64,000 nucleotides of DNA from Balanoglossus misakiensis (Eukaryota > Hemichordata), in the NCBI GenBank assembly GCA_040954595.2, contig CM082589.2:11222001-11286000 (forward strand). The letters are read 5' to 3'. This document shows, in pieces, positions 61,985-64,000 of the stretch (positions within the stretch are counted from its first letter, which is position 1; each line of letters opens with the position of its first letter). The position numbers and the translations under genes were made by a program. A model generated the notes under the pieces. It searched no databases. It was given only the letters and a program-made list of their open reading frames with translations, and was not told where the DNA came from.

Positions 61985-64000
61985 CATGCATGCATGTATG
62001 TATGTATGTATGTATGTATGTATGTATGTATGTATGTATGTATGTATGTATGTATGTATGTATGTATGTATGTATGTATGTATGTATGTATGTATGTATG
62101 TATGTATGTATGTATGTATGTATGTATGTATGTATGTATGTATGTATGTATGTATGTATGTATGTATGTATGTATGTATGTATGTATGTATGTATGTATG
62201 TATGTATGTATGTATGTATGTATGTATGTATGTATGTATGTATGTATGTATGTATGTATGTATGTATGTATGTATGTATGTATGTATGTATGTATGTATG
62301 TATGTATGTATGTATGTATGTATGTATGTATGTATGTATGTATGTATGTATGTATGTATGTATGTATGTATGTATGTATGTATGTATGTATGTATGTATG
62401 TATGTATGTATGTATGTATGTATGTATGTATGTATGTATGTATGTATGTATGTATGTATGTATGTATGTATGTATGTATGTATGTATGTATGTATGTATG
62501 TATGTATGTATGTATGTATGTATGTATGTATGTATGTATGTATGTATGTATGTATGTATGTATGTATGTATGTATGTATGTATGTATGTATGTATGTATG
62601 TATGTATGTATGTATGTATGTATGTATGTATGTATGTATGTATGTATGTATGTATGTATGTATGTATGTATGTATGTATGTATGTATGTATGTATGTATG
62701 TATGTATGTATGTATGTATGTATGTATGTATGTATGTATGTATGTATGTATGTATGTATGTATGTATGTATGTATGTATGTATGTATGTATGTATGTATG
62801 TATGTATGTATGTATGTATGTATGTATGTATGTATGTATGTATGTATGTATGTATGTATGTATGTATGTATGTATGTATGTATGTATGTATGTATGTATG
62901 TATGTATGTATGTATGTATGTATGTATGTATGTATGTATGTATGTATGTATGTATGTATGTATGTATGTATGTATGTATGTATGTATGTATGTATGTATG
63001 TATGTATGTATGTATGTATGTATGTATGTATGTATGTATGTATGTATGTATGTATGTATGTATGTATGTATGTATGTATGTATGTATGTATGTATGTATG
63101 TATGTATGTATGTATGTATGTATGTATGTATGTATGTATGTATGTATGTATGTATGTATGTATGTATGTATGTATGTATGTATGTATGTATGTATGTATG
63201 TATGTATGTATGTATGTATGTATGTATGTATGTATGTATGTATGTATGTATGTATGTATGTATGTATGTATGTATGTATGTATGTATGTATGTATGTATG
63301 TATGTATGTATGTATGTATGTATGTATGTATGTATGTATGTATGTATGTATGTATGTATGTATGTATGTATGTATGTATGTATGTATGTATGTATGTATG
63401 TATGTATGTATGTATGTATGTATGTATGTATGTATGTATGTATGTATGTATGTATGTATGTATGTATGTATGTATGTATGTATGTATGTATGTATGTATG
63501 TATGTATGTATGTATGTATGTATGTATGTATGTATGTATGTATGTATGTATGTATGTATGTATGTATGTATGTATGTATGTATGTATGTATGTATGTATG
63601 TATGTATGTATGTATGTATGTATGTATGTATGTATGTATGTATGTATGTATGTATGTATGTATGTATGTATGTATGTATGTATGTATGTATGTATGTATG
63701 TATGTATGTATGTATGTATGTATGTATGTATGTATGTATGTATGTATGTATGTATGTATGTATGTATGTATGTATGTATGTATGTATGTATGTATGTATG
63801 TATGTATGTATGTATGTATGTATGTATGTATGTATGTATGTATGTATGTATGTATGTATGTATGTATGTATGTATGTATGTATGTATGTATGTATGTATG
63901 TATGTATGTATGTATGTATGTATGTATGTATGTATGTATGTATGTATGTATGTATGTATGTATGTATGTATGTATGTATGTATGTATGTATGTATGTATG
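61985..64000. repeat. Very long (TATG)n microsatellite, runs off window
   Basis: After a short GCATGCATGC lead-in, TATG repeats without visible interruption for about 2.0 kb (roughly 500 units) to the last base. Confidence 0.99.

Overview
This is eukaryotic, almost certainly metazoan, DNA. It has short GT-AG exons separated by introns of a few hundred bases, AT-rich intergenic sequence, many microsatellites and many nested repeats. A gene joining pentraxin, HYR, sushi, ephrin-receptor-like (GCC2_GCC3) and EGF modules suggests a marine invertebrate deuterostome such as a hemichordate or cephalochordate. That placement is inference.

Layout. 1-7566 is flanked by inverted repeats of about 0.5-0.75 kb and holds a decayed secreted/pentraxin-type gene relic. 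7735-15435 is a second long inverted-repeat element with smaller inverted repeats nested inside it. 15.7-16.5 kb is a tandem array of about 161-bp units, and 17.1-19.6 kb is an 82-86 bp satellite of about 30 copies with a higher-order duplication. 20.5-20.8 kb is a broken reverse transcriptase, and two foldback elements lie at 22.1-22.5 and 23.4-23.9 kb.

The standout is 25.2-43.9 kb, which looks like one ~18.7 kb DNA transposon. Its diverged terminal inverted repeats each contain a tandem array built on the palindrome CCGGACATGTCCGG: 37-bp units on the left, 34-bp units alternating as 68-bp dimers on the right, in opposite orientation. Between the arrays are two divergent, intron-rich genes. 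Gene A (minus, 10 exons, 742 aa) joins a ParB/sulfiredoxin-like domain to a C-terminal DNA-methyltransferase-like Rossmann domain whose expected DPPY motif reads DLPA. Gene B (plus, 10 exons, about 893 codons) is a DUF7869-type, transposase-like protein with one in-frame stop and one lost splice acceptor. A site-recognising ParB-like protein beside arrays of palindromes resembles ParB/parS partition or iteron logic. I propose, as inference, a mobile system in which gene B moves the DNA and gene A reads or marks the terminal arrays.

Downstream, 44.08-53.11 kb (minus) is the 3' part of a polydom/SVEP1-like transmembrane gene, with 15 exons visible and its 5' end missing. 53.35-56.97 kb is a cluster of one repeat family carrying many AGGTCAAAGGTCA (DR1) motifs. 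57.2-58.7 kb holds fragmentary minus-strand coding signals, including an OB-fold-like reading frame with a stop. 59-64 kb is duplicated intergenic DNA, a tRNA-like sequence and long CATA/TATG microsatellites, the last running more than 2 kb off the window end.
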